Shown: piece after piece, positions 25,828 to 33,705 of the stretch
Layout of the letters: every line of letters starts with the position of its first letter
Position numbering within the stretch: the stretch's first letter is position 1
Assembly (NCBI GenBank): GCA_965223485.1
Contig: OZ244993.1
Coordinates: forward strand, 1,674,001 to 1,738,000
Length of the DNA stretch: 64,000 nt
Reading direction: 5' to 3'
Source of the DNA: VXPQ01 sp965223485
GTDB lineage: Bacteria; Bacteroidota; Rhodothermia; Rhodothermales; VXPQ01
Position numbers and translations under genes: made by a program
Notes under the pieces: generated by a model
What the model was told of the DNA's origin: nothing
The model's input: only the letters and a program-made list of their open reading frames with translations
Databases searched by the model: none

Positions 25828-27177
25828 TTATGGCTGGGCATTGGCCTGTACCGTCTCCACCAGGTATTTCTCGTGTTCTTCCGAAGTTGTCGTGCCGTTT
25901 CTGTTGACGATACCGTGTTTTATTCCCACACGGGTGAATTTTTCAAGGATAAAATCCAATTCGTCGTTCGAGTGTGTGGCCATGAAGGAAGTGCGCATGA
26001 GGGACTGACCCGGCGGTACGGCAGGAGGGGCGACTGCATTGGCGAAGACGCCTTCTTCGAGCAGGTCGTGCCAGAACCTGAAACAGGTCAGCATATCGCC
26101 GATAACGACCGGAATTACCGGGGACTGGCTGGTCCAGATATTGAATCCGGAATTCCGGAAGCCGTTGCGCATGTAGTCCGAAATTTCCCAGAGGCGCTGG
26201 AGGCGCTCGGGTTCGGCCTCCAGGATGTCCAGGCACTTAAGCACTGTAGCCACACTGGGCGGTGGCATGGAGGCGCTGAACATGTGCGTGGAACTGCGAT
26301 GGCGAATGAACTCGACGATATCCCTGGTCGCCACACAGAATCCTCCCAGTGAGGCGAAGCTCTTCGAGAACGTCCCCGTGGTCAGGGGCACCCGGTCGCT
26401 GAGACCGAAATGCGCTGCCGATCCGCGTCCACCCGGTCCGATGACGCCGCAGGCATGCGCGTCATCAAGTAATAGCGCCGCTCCGAACTCTTCGGCGAGT
26501 TCAACCAGTTCCGGCACCTTCGCGATGACGCCGCTCATGGAGAACACCCCGTCCGTTACGATCAACTTACCTGCTTCCGGATGGGTCCTGCGGGTCTTTG
26601 CGAGCAGTTTCCGCAAGTGATCCATGTCGTTGTGCAGAAAGCGGATCGTCTCCCCCATGCTGGCGCGCGTACCCGCGGTGATGGAGGCGTGGTTATCCTT
26701 GTCGGAGAAGATAAAATCTCCCTTGCCTGCAAGGGCCTGAATCACACCCTCGTTCGCCATATATCCTGTCGAGAACACCACGCAGCCCGGCGCTTTCATA
26801 AAGGTGGCAAGCCGCTCTTCCAATTGGATATGCAGATCGAGCGTGCCATTGAGGAACCGACTCCCGGTACAGCCGGTGCCGTACTTCTTGATGGCGCTGG
26901 CGGCGGCTTCCTGTACGCGGGCATCGGACGTGAGCCCCAGGTAATTGTTGGAGCCGGCCATGATGACCTCGCGCCCGTTCAGGATGGCGCGGGTGCCCTC
27001 GTTCCGTTCGATCATGCGGAAGTACGGGTACAGGCCGGCTTTCTTGGCTTTTCCGTAATCTGTCGAGTCGTCAAAAAACCGGTGGCATTTTTCGAACAGC
27101 GTCGGTTCTGCCGCCGCGCAAGTATCCACTGACGCACCGTCATGGCGCTCTGACTGGGAATCAAGGGGCGTCGTCAT
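25828..27177 (-). CDS. Serine palmitoyltransferase-like alpha-oxoamine synthase
   Basis: A 449-residue PLP enzyme that condenses an acyl-CoA with an amino acid. The PLP lysine is K272 in TTGTFSKSFASLGG, a motif typical of serine palmitoyltransferase rather than 2-amino-3-ketobutyrate ligase (usually GTLGKA). D238/D239 and H241 in LLLDDAHACGV contact the cofactor, and GSNNYLGLTSDARVQEAA and GTGCTGSRFLNGTLDLHIQL are family blocks. Bacterial enzymes of this kind make 3-ketosphinganine for sphingolipids. The ATG at 27177 removes a 30-residue non-conserved extension. It probably heads a small operon with the acyltransferase-like gene. Confidence 0.88.
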   Translation of the reverse strand: MTTPLDSQSERHDGASVDTCAAAEPTLFEKCHRFFDDSTDYGKAKKAGLYPYFRMIERNEGTRAILNGREVIMAGSNNYLGLTSDARVQEAAASAIKKYGTGCTGSRFLNGTLDLHIQLEERLATFMKAPGCVVFSTGYMANEGVIQALAGKGDFIFSDKDNHASITAGTRASMGETIRFLHNDMDHLRKLLAKTRRTHPEAGKLIVTDGVFSMSGVIAKVPELVELAEEFGAALLLDDAHACGVIGPGGRGSAAHFGLSDRVPLTTGTFSKSFASLGGFCVATRDIVEFIRHRSSTHMFSASMPPPSVATVLKCLDILEAEPERLQRLWEISDYMRNGFRNSGFNIWTSQSPVIPVVIGDMLTCFRFWHDLLEEGVFANAVAPPAVPPGQSLMRTSFMATHSNDELDFILEKFTRVGIKHGIVNRNGTTTSEEHEKYLVETVQANAQP

Positions 27178-27301
27178 ATTGTCGTGATTCGTCTCGGGCG
27201 GTATGGCCAGGGAACGGGCCCCTGTCGAAGCAAGCAGACGGAATACATGCAAAATGTCTCCACGCAATGCGCTAACGAAGTAAAATAAGCAATTTCCAAC
27301 A

Positions 27302-27979
27302 TTAATATCCGCATGGCTTCTTTACCGGCTCGCATCCCGGGTCTTGCGCCGGTTCGGCGGTGGTGTTCCGGCGCCTGAATCGCCATATTGCCGAAATTCC
27401 TGCGGGCTGGAGAGAAAACGCCAGATTCTCGCCTACGTCGAAGTCGAGCAGGTGCGCGTGGACGTATGCATCGAGGATTGAAAGCCCGTAAAACACGCCG
27501 GTACCGATATACAGCATGTCACGATTTCTCCGGAGGGCATTGCGTTGCTGGCGGAACAAGCCGGACAGCCTGTTCTGGAAGGCGTCCGACGCGGCTTCTT
27601 CGGGGGAGACCCCCAATTCATTGAGCAGGCTCAAGTAGTCCTGCTCGTAGCTTGCGGGAACGTTCGCTGTAGAGATATCCCGGATGACCCACAGGTAGCC
27701 ATGGCCATACGTCCGGTATCGCCGATTCGTATGGATGATTGCTCCGGTAAAACCCGCCAGACCGCCCCAGACAATGGCTGCCTTGTAATACTGGCGATTA
27801 CGGAGCTGGCCCCAGCCGGGTACGGCGGCTCGCCAAAGCACAGTGCGGGGGGCAAAGCTATGCGCCGCAACGGTTGTATCAGGCTGTGCCGCTACGGGAC
27901 GAGTCGCCGGGAAGCCGGCCATGCATGCCATCAGGACGACCGCGCCGTAACCGATCCGGCTATCCACGACAGAAATCAT
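27302..27979 (-). CDS. DUF5683 domain membrane protein
   Basis: A 225-residue envelope protein. After an N-terminal hydrophobic segment comes the signature RTVLWRAAVPGWGQLRNRQYYKAAIVWG, which is best described in parts: WRAAVPGWGQLRNRQ and YYKAAIVWGGLAGFTGAI. A later segment MLYIGTGVFYGLSILDAYVH is also characteristic. DUF5683 genes normally follow parA-parB in Bacteroidota; here the LRR gene on the other strand separates it from parB. The function is unknown. Confidence 0.85.
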   Translation of the reverse strand: MISVVDSRIGYGAVVLMACMAGFPATRPVAAQPDTTVAAHSFAPRTVLWRAAVPGWGQLRNRQYYKAAIVWGGLAGFTGAIIHTNRRYRTYGHGYLWVIRDISTANVPASYEQDYLSLLNELGVSPEEAASDAFQNRLSGLFRQQRNALRRNRDMLYIGTGVFYGLSILDAYVHAHLLDFDVGENLAFSLQPAGISAIWRFRRRNTTAEPAQDPGCEPVKKPCGY

Positions 27980-28295
27980 TTCCGCTTAAATTTTGCAAAA
28001 CGGAGGTAAAACGCTGTGCAAACTACTACAAACGTCCTACCAAACACGTTTCAACGCAGTCTTCGCCAGTACGGAAATAAAGCCCCGGGGGTGCAATCGC
28101 CGCGAAAACACCTTGTAGGGGCGATTCTGGCACGTTTTGTGGATGTGGAACCGCATCCACATGTCCCTACGTCTCCGGGGCATGCCCTGAACGAGGCCGT
28201 CCTGTGTTCGGGGGACTTGGCGTTGAAAGGCAAGGCAACCTTCTTGTACGTCGGGAGCGTCCCCGGCCTGGCTTTGGCGCGCCACGTCGGGGTTC
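27980..28295. other. Intergenic region upstream of the LRR gene
   Basis: About 315 bp between the divergent DUF5683 and LRR genes. It contains the nested inverted repeat at 28115-28170 and otherwise no supported gene; the open frames on both strands lack family features and good starts. Confidence 0.5.
28115..28170. repeat. Nested inverted repeat
   Basis: An outer pair GTAGGG (28115-28120) / CCCTAC (28165-28170) encloses a perfect 8-bp pair TGTGGATG (28138-28145) / CATCCACA (28154-28161). It lacks a T-tract, so it is unlikely to be a terminator, and resembles an interspersed palindromic element. Only one copy was noticed in the window. Confidence 0.55.
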
Positions 28296-28324
28296 TTGAT
28301 ATGGTTCCTGGCAACCAATACACT
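28296..28324 (+). promoter_or_regulatory. Promoter of the LRR gene
   Basis: TTGATA (28296-28301) and TACACT (28319-28324) with a 17-bp spacer, 35 bp ahead of the ATG. It follows the same pattern as the promoters at 11124, 22095 and 50771. Confidence 0.65.
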
Positions 28325-28359
28325 ACATTACACAGTTTGAACCCATCTCCCTGCACGCC

Positions 28360-29967
28360 ATGAAACGACTTTGCTTGTTCGCCTTCCTGGTTCTGTGCGT
28401 AACATGCTCTGCCGGTGCACAAGACATTCTTCCCGTTTGCGAACGCACTCCACAGGTGCGGGACGCTATTGTTTCGGTTGTCGGCGCTTCCGATTGTAAT
28501 GCCGTATCAATAACCGACGATTTCCCGGAAATACTTATTATTAATCTTCTTTATATGAAGATTACCGAATTACAAGCCGGGGACTTTTCGGGGCTGAAAA
28601 ACCTTCAAGAGCTTGATTTAGGGTTTAATGACCTTGCTTCCTTGCCGGAGGGAGTCTTCGCAGGGCTGGAGAACCTTCAAAAGATGAATTTAGAGAGTAA
28701 CCCCCTTCCTTCCTTGCCGGAAGGGATATTTGCAGGGCTGAAAAACCTTCAAGAGCTGGATTTAGTGGGTAACCACCTTACCTCTTTACCGGAAGGGATA
28801 TTTGCAGGGCTGAAAAACCTTCAAGAGCTGGATTTAGGGTTTAATGACCTTGCTTCCTTGCCGGAGGGAGTCTTCGCAGGGCTGGAGAACCTTCAAAAGA
28901 TGAATTTAGAGAGTAACCCCCTTCCTTCCTTGCCGGAAGGGATATTTGCAGGGCTGAAAAACCTTCAAGAGCTGGATTTAGTGGGTAACCACCTTACCTC
29001 TTTACCGGAAGGGATATTTGCAGGGCTGAAAAACCTTCAAATGCTGGAATTACCGGGTAATTCCTTTACCTCCTTACCGGAAGGGGTCTTCGCAGGGCTG
29101 GAGAAAATTAAAAGGCTGGGTTTAGGGGCTAACGAGCTTGCTTCCTTGCCGGAGGGCGTCTTCGCAGAACTGGAGAACCTTCAAGCGCTGCATATAGGGG
29201 CTAACGAGCTTGCTTCCTTGCCGGGGGGGGTCTTCGCAGGGCTGGAGAACCTTAAACAGCTATGGTTATATGACAACAAGCTTGTTTCTTTGCCGGAAGG
29301 GATATTCGCAGGGCTGGAGAATCTTAAAAGGCTGGATTTAAAGTTTAATCCCGGTTCGCCTTTTGATATTAGTATTGAAGTAATAGAAACGTCCCGGCTC
29401 GGTCAGATAGCGGTAAGCATACCTCTTGGAATGCCTTTTACCGGAGAGATAACTTTATCGGCTGAGGGGGGTATGGTATCACCTGCCAAAATAACTATAC
29501 CGACTGGGGCAACGTTAATCGAAGACATAAACGTAACCCGAAATGCAAACAATTCTGGAACCATAGAAGTGAATATCGCCAGTTTCCCATCTTTCCCTAC
29601 AGATGACCGTTATGTCCGACTGGTAAAGGGCCTACAATTCAGTTCTATCCCCCTTGTTATACCCAGTAACATATCTACATCTACGGGATTCGAAGAACTC
29701 CCCGAAACTCTTACGCTGCGTGGCAATTACCCGAACCCTTTCAATCCACAAACGACGATTGCCTATGAGCTACCTGCGACGGGGCATGTAAGGCTTGTGG
29801 TGTTCGATATGACGGGAAGGTCGATTGCGATACTTGCTGACGGTATACGGGTTCAGGGACGGCATACGGTGCGCTTCAATGCCGACGGCCTGCCGACCGG
29901 AACGTACATCTATCAGTTGACGGCGAACGGGCAAACGCGGGCCCGCATGATGGCGTTGTTACGGTAA
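28360..29967 (+). CDS. Leucine-rich repeat protein with a T9SS type A sorting domain
   Basis: A 535-residue secreted protein. Residues 1-20 are a signal peptide (MKRLCLFAFLVLCVTCSAGA). From about residue 85 ten full 24-residue leucine-rich repeats follow, with the consensus LxxLxLxxNxLxSLPEGxFA, then one degenerate unit. About 340-435 form a beta-rich linker. The last 85 residues are a classic type A sorting domain: LRGNYPNPFNPQTTIAYELP, VFDMTGRSIAIL and LPTGTYIYQL. The protein should therefore be exported by the SprA-based T9SS and attached to the surface or released. Two blocks of three repeats are nearly identical in DNA (28591-29022). The repeat region is less GC-rich than the neighbours and the gene interrupts the usual parB-DUF5683 adjacency. 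The ligand is unknown. Confidence 0.92.
   Translation: MKRLCLFAFLVLCVTCSAGAQDILPVCERTPQVRDAIVSVVGASDCNAVSITDDFPEILIINLLYMKITELQAGDFSGLKNLQELDLGFNDLASLPEGVFAGLENLQKMNLESNPLPSLPEGIFAGLKNLQELDLVGNHLTSLPEGIFAGLKNLQELDLGFNDLASLPEGVFAGLENLQKMNLESNPLPSLPEGIFAGLKNLQELDLVGNHLTSLPEGIFAGLKNLQMLELPGNSFTSLPEGVFAGLEKIKRLGLGANELASLPEGVFAELENLQALHIGANELASLPGGVFAGLENLKQLWLYDNKLVSLPEGIFAGLENLKRLDLKFNPGSPFDISIEVIETSRLGQIAVSIPLGMPFTGEITLSAEGGMVSPAKITIPTGATLIEDINVTRNANNSGTIEVNIASFPSFPTDDRYVRLVKGLQFSSIPLVIPSNISTSTGFEELPETLTLRGNYPNPFNPQTTIAYELPATGHVRLVVFDMTGRSIAILADGIRVQGRHTVRFNADGLPTGTYIYQLTANGQTRARMMALLR
28591..29022 (+). repeat. 216-bp tandem duplication in the LRR gene
   Basis: Positions 28591-28806 and 28807-29022 are identical except for one base (T at 28613, G in the second copy). 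Each unit encodes three 24-residue leucine-rich repeats, so the frame is preserved. The near identity indicates a very recent duplication or ongoing gene conversion. Confidence 0.97.
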
Positions 29968-30171
29968 CCCCATTAGGGAAAAACTGGCCTCGTAATAAGT
30001 ATTGCGGCAAACCGAGTGCTGACAAGCGACGTACTCGTGGCTGTCTGCGCACCGGCATGCATTTCGTGCAAAGGAGAAACCGGACGAACGGAAAGCGCAT
30101 AAACGGCATTGAGGAGCGGCGGTGCAACTACCTTGAAGCGTCGTAAGCACGGGAACGGGTGGCGCAGGCAC

Positions 30172-31071
30172 CTATTTTCCTGTTATCAATTCGAGAAGCC
30201 GCTCCAGATCATCGCCGGAATAGTAATCGATTTCGATTCGGCCGCCATCGCCCTGGCGCCGGATACCTACCCGGGTGCCCAGGTGGTTGCGAAGTTGCAC
30301 CGTGTATTGCTCGAGTTGCATGGCGTCCCGTTTCGGTAAGCCCGTTCCAGGGCTGCTCGATTTTTTGTTTTTTCTGTCATCCGTCCGGCGGTTTTCTCGC
30401 ACCCGTCGCTCGATTTCCCGTACGGACAGCCCCTCCGCCTTGATGGCTTTGAAGAGCGCTATCTGCGTCTTTTCGTTCTCTATGTTGATCAGGACGCGGG
30501 CATGCCCAACCGACACTTCACCGTCGCGGAGGCCGGCCTGGATGATCGGCGGCAACCGGAGCAGGCGCAACATGTTGGTTACGGCGGACCGGCTTTTGGC
30601 GACGCTGCGGGCAACGCCTTCGTGGGTCATCGCGCATTCTTCCATCAGGCGCCGGTAGGCAAGCGCTTCCTCAATCGGATTGAGGTCCTCCCGCTGGATA
30701 TTCTCGACGATAGCCATTTGCAACATGCTATCCGCATCAACCTCCCGAACGTAGGCGGGTATGCGTTCGAGACCGGCGCGCCGCGCCGCGCGCAGCCGCC
30801 GTTCTCCAGAGATGAGTTCATAACCGTTTTCCCCCGTTCGCACAGTGATGGGCTGAATAATCCCGAGCTGCTCGATCGAATGGGCCAGTGCGAGTAGCGC
30901 CTCTTCATCGAAATCCCTGCGGGGTTGAAAGGGGTTCGGCCGAATGAGAGCCATGTCGATTTCGCTGATCTGGCGGATTCGTTCGGCAGGGCGGCCAGAC
31001 GCAAGGGGCTCCTCGTTCGATTCCAGAATGGCGCTCAGCCCGCGCCCCAGCGCTTCTTTCCGTGGTGCCAT
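30172..31071 (-). CDS. parB: Chromosome partitioning protein ParB
   Basis: A 299-residue ParB/Spo0J CTPase. The N-terminal segment KEALGRGLSAILESN is typical of chromosomal ParB. The nucleotide-binding region contains IRPNPFQPRRDF and the ISGERRLRAARRAGL motif; the helix-turn-helix lies at about 150-185 (MTHEGVARSVAKSRSAVTNM). The C-terminal dimerisation domain follows a charged linker. It begins 23 bp after parA. A degenerate parS-like site is at 33541-33551. No convincing terminator was seen in the 200 bp downstream, which separate it from the convergent LRR gene. Confidence 0.96.
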   Translation of the reverse strand: MAPRKEALGRGLSAILESNEEPLASGRPAERIRQISEIDMALIRPNPFQPRRDFDEEALLALAHSIEQLGIIQPITVRTGENGYELISGERRLRAARRAGLERIPAYVREVDADSMLQMAIVENIQREDLNPIEEALAYRRLMEECAMTHEGVARSVAKSRSAVTNMLRLLRLPPIIQAGLRDGEVSVGHARVLINIENEKTQIALFKAIKAEGLSVREIERRVRENRRTDDRKNKKSSSPGTGLPKRDAMQLEQYTVQLRNHLGTRVGIRRQGDGGRIEIDYYSGDDLERLLELITGK

Positions 31072-31094
31072 AGTGTGTAAGGGATACGTGAAGC

Positions 31095-31928
31095 TTATTG
31101 TACGTATTCGACCGACGGCGTATCCGAACTCGCAGCGTTTTCGTCGTTTTCTTCCGGTGCAGCGAAAGGATTGTTCTGGACGATCTCGCGGGCCAGGGCG
31201 ATGTAATTGCGTGCGCCCGTGGAAACCGCGTCGTAGAGCAACACGGGTTTTCCAAAACCGGGCGCTTCCGAAAGTCGCACGTTGCGCTGGACGATTGTTT
31301 TGAACACCCTGTCGCCGAAGTATTGCCGTACCTCGTTCACTACCTGGTTCGCCAGGCGGAGTCGGGTATCGAACATCGTCAGCAACACCCCTTCTATTTC
31401 AAGGGTCGGATTGAGGCGCTGCTGGACGATCCGGATGGTATTCAGGAGTTGTCCCAGTCCCTCAAGGGCAAAATATTCGGTTTGCAGAGGGATTACTACC
31501 GAGTCCGACGCTGTGAGCGCATTGACTGTGAGCAGGCCGAGAGAAGGCGGGCAGTCGATTACAATGAATGCGTAATCCTGCCGGATGGCGTCAAAGGCTC
31601 GTTTGAGGCGGTACTCCCGCCTGGACAGGTTCGCGATTTCGATTTCGGCGCCGACCAGGTTGATGTGGCTCGGCACGACATGGAGCGATGCAATCTCCGT
31701 TTTTTGTACGATAGCCTGGATTTCGACGCTGCCGATAAGCACCTCGTAGATGGAATGACCGCGCGTTCCATCCTGTATGCCGGTTCCGGAGGTGGTGTTA
31801 GCCTGGGGGTCAATGTCCACAAGCAGGACAGAATGCTCCATGGCCGCCAGCGATGCAGCAAGATTGATGGCCGTCGTTGTTTTGCCCACGCCGCCTTTCT
31901 GGTTCGCAACCGAAATGATTTTTCCCAT
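31095..31928 (-). CDS. parA: Chromosome partitioning ATPase ParA
   Basis: A 277-residue Walker-type ATPase that moves ParB-parS complexes over the nucleoid. It starts MGKIISVANQKGGVGKTTTA with the deviant Walker A motif KGGVGKTT (residues 11-18) carrying the signature lysine, then VLLVDIDPQANTTSG and the A' motif FIVIDCPPSLG. The absence of an N-terminal DNA-binding domain marks it as the chromosomal Soj type. It is divergent from rpiA, with 82 bp between the two starts. Confidence 0.97.
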   Translation of the reverse strand: MGKIISVANQKGGVGKTTTAINLAASLAAMEHSVLLVDIDPQANTTSGTGIQDGTRGHSIYEVLIGSVEIQAIVQKTEIASLHVVPSHINLVGAEIEIANLSRREYRLKRAFDAIRQDYAFIVIDCPPSLGLLTVNALTASDSVVIPLQTEYFALEGLGQLLNTIRIVQQRLNPTLEIEGVLLTMFDTRLRLANQVVNEVRQYFGDRVFKTIVQRNVRLSEAPGFGKPVLLYDAVSTGARNYIALAREIVQNNPFAAPEENDENAASSDTPSVEYVQ

Positions 31929-32010
31929 AAATGCGGTTAGGGTCGTAGCGCCCGGGTAGAGATTCGTATCTTCGATATTCGCTGGATCGTGCCGTGTTCC
32001 GGATCGGCGA

Positions 32011-32754
32011 ATGGTTTTATCTTTTCCGACGGCCTCAGAGACTTTTCAGGTAAACGAAGTGAATCGGGATCATGCAAAGCGCGCCGCAGGGGAATGTGCG
32101 GCTTCATGGGTGCAAAAAGGCATGCGTGTCGGCTTGGGCACGGGGTCCACGACGACGTACGCACTGGAAGCATTAGGTCGCCGCGTGCGTGAAGAAGGGC
32201 TGTCTTTTGCGGGTGTTGCGACCTCGATGGCCACGGAGCGGACGGCTCGCCGGCTTGGCCTGCCGCTCGTTACGCTTGCCGATGCGGGTCGGCTGGATAT
32301 GGCGATCGACGGCGCAGATGAGATTGATCCGGAGTGGCGCCTGATCAAGGGCGGCGGTGGAGCGCATACGCGCGAAAAGATTGTGGCGGCGCAAGCCGAT
32401 CGTTTCGTGGTGCTGGTGGACGAATCCAAGGTCGTGCGTCGGCTCGGCTCCGCTTTTCCTGTACCTGTGGAAGTGGTGCCCCTTGCGGTGCATTCTGTCA
32501 CGGAGGCGCTGCGACGTCTCGGTGCGGCGCCGACACTGCGCATCGTTGAAGGAGGAACGCCGGCGTACACCGATCAGGATTTTCACATCCTGGACGCATT
32601 CTTTGACGGGGGTATCGAAAACCCCGAAGCGCTCGGACGGGCGATCAAGAACATACCGGGCGTTCTCGATCACGGTATCTTTGCAGGATATACCACCGAT
32701 GTACTCGTCGGAGACGAAACCGGGGGCGTGCGTACACTGGCGAAAAGCACGTAA
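32011..32754 (+). CDS. rpiA: Ribose-5-phosphate isomerase A
   Basis: Interconverts ribose 5-phosphate and ribulose 5-phosphate in the pentose phosphate pathway. Family motifs are VGLGTGSTTTYALEAL (phosphate binding), DGADEID with the catalytic carboxylates and IKGGGGAHTREKIVA. The chain has 247 residues from the ATG at 32011; a GTG at 32059 would give a length closer to typical family members, and neither start has a strong ribosome site. Monocistronic, convergent with tonB, which ends 52 bp away. Confidence 0.96.
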   Translation: MVLSFPTASETFQVNEVNRDHAKRAAGECAASWVQKGMRVGLGTGSTTTYALEALGRRVREEGLSFAGVATSMATERTARRLGLPLVTLADAGRLDMAIDGADEIDPEWRLIKGGGGAHTREKIVAAQADRFVVLVDESKVVRRLGSAFPVPVEVVPLAVHSVTEALRRLGAAPTLRIVEGGTPAYTDQDFHILDAFFDGGIENPEALGRAIKNIPGVLDHGIFAGYTTDVLVGDETGGVRTLAKST

Positions 32755-32806
32755 AGCGATCACCCGCACGGACGTTTTGTCTGGGCGGGCGACTTGTTCG
32801 CTGCGT

Positions 32807-33463
32807 TTATTTCAGCTTGAAGGTGATCGGCAGCGACATCCGCACCTTGACGGCCTTGCCCCGCTGCTTTCCGGGGGTAAATTTCATCTCGCTTATTGCA
32901 CGGATGGCTTCCTCGTCGCAGCCGGCCCCGATGCCCCGATATATTTCCGCGTCTTGTACGTTGCCCTGTTCATCGACGACGAATTGCAGGAATACGCGTC
33001 CTTCCACGCCAGCCTTGCGAGCGATCTCGGGAAACTTGATTTCGTCGTAGAGGGCGGTGATGCCACCGATCATTTCCGGATATTGCTCCACGATCAAAAA
33101 GATCTCGGGTTCTTCTTCCTCTTCCTCCACCGGAGCCGGGGGCGGAGGAAGGAAAACAGGGGCGTCAAGGTCCAGCGAAGCATCGAGGTCGAGGACATCG
33201 TCATCAAGGATTTCGTCGTTCGGCACCTCAACGGGCACGGGCGGCCTGGGCGGAGGCGGCGGTTGCTCGATTTGCTCCGTTTGCTGGATTTCTTCCATGC
33301 TGATCTGCTCCTGCTCCGGGAGCACGATCTCGAAATCGCTCTTGTTGGACCAGTCGGCGCGGAAGGCAACGATGAGAATGCCCAGCGTGACGATCAGACC
33401 CGCCTCCATATAAAGCGTGTACCTGTTCTTCAGGTTGTATTTGTCTTCCTTGTGCAAAGCCAT
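32807..33463 (-). CDS. TonB family energy transducer
   Basis: A 218-residue inner-membrane protein that couples the proton-motive force to outer-membrane receptors. One membrane helix (about 19-36, YMEAGLIVTLGILIVAF) is followed by an acidic and proline-rich periplasmic linker (about 60-120) and the TonB C-terminal domain with FPEIARKAGVEGRVFLQFVV, then AIRAISEMKFTPGKQRGKAV. ExbB/ExbD are not adjacent. The TonB-dependent receptor at 53169-55532 is one possible client. Confidence 0.9.
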   Translation of the reverse strand: MALHKEDKYNLKNRYTLYMEAGLIVTLGILIVAFRADWSNKSDFEIVLPEQEQISMEEIQQTEQIEQPPPPPRPPVPVEVPNDEILDDDVLDLDASLDLDAPVFLPPPPAPVEEEEEEPEIFLIVEQYPEMIGGITALYDEIKFPEIARKAGVEGRVFLQFVVDEQGNVQDAEIYRGIGAGCDEEAIRAISEMKFTPGKQRGKAVKVRMSLPITFKLK

Positions 33464-33540
33464 GTCGCTGTTCCCGGATAGTTTGGGATACGGATCAGGG
33501 GGTCGGGAAAATTTACCGTACCGTCAAGTGCCCATACAGT

Positions 33541-33551
33541 GGTTTCACGTG
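33541..33551. promoter_or_regulatory. Possible degenerate parS site
   Basis: GTTTCACGTGA (33542-33552 allowing one base at the edge) matches 11 consecutive positions of the 16-bp bacterial parS consensus, while the right arm is degraded. It lies in a non-coding stretch about 1.6 kb from parA. A single imperfect site is weak evidence; functional parS sites are usually near-perfect palindromes. Confidence 0.3.
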
Positions 33552-33705
33552 AGTTCGATGCATTTTTCGGTTGGAAATTTGCATAAAATCCAGCCTGAAA
33601 ACAAACCCGCATGATTGCCTAACATACGTAAAAATTCCCGGTTCCGTGAATTCGTATTATGAATTCCGGTAATTTTCCCGAACGGGCTATGCTGTTTTTT
33701 GCGTG

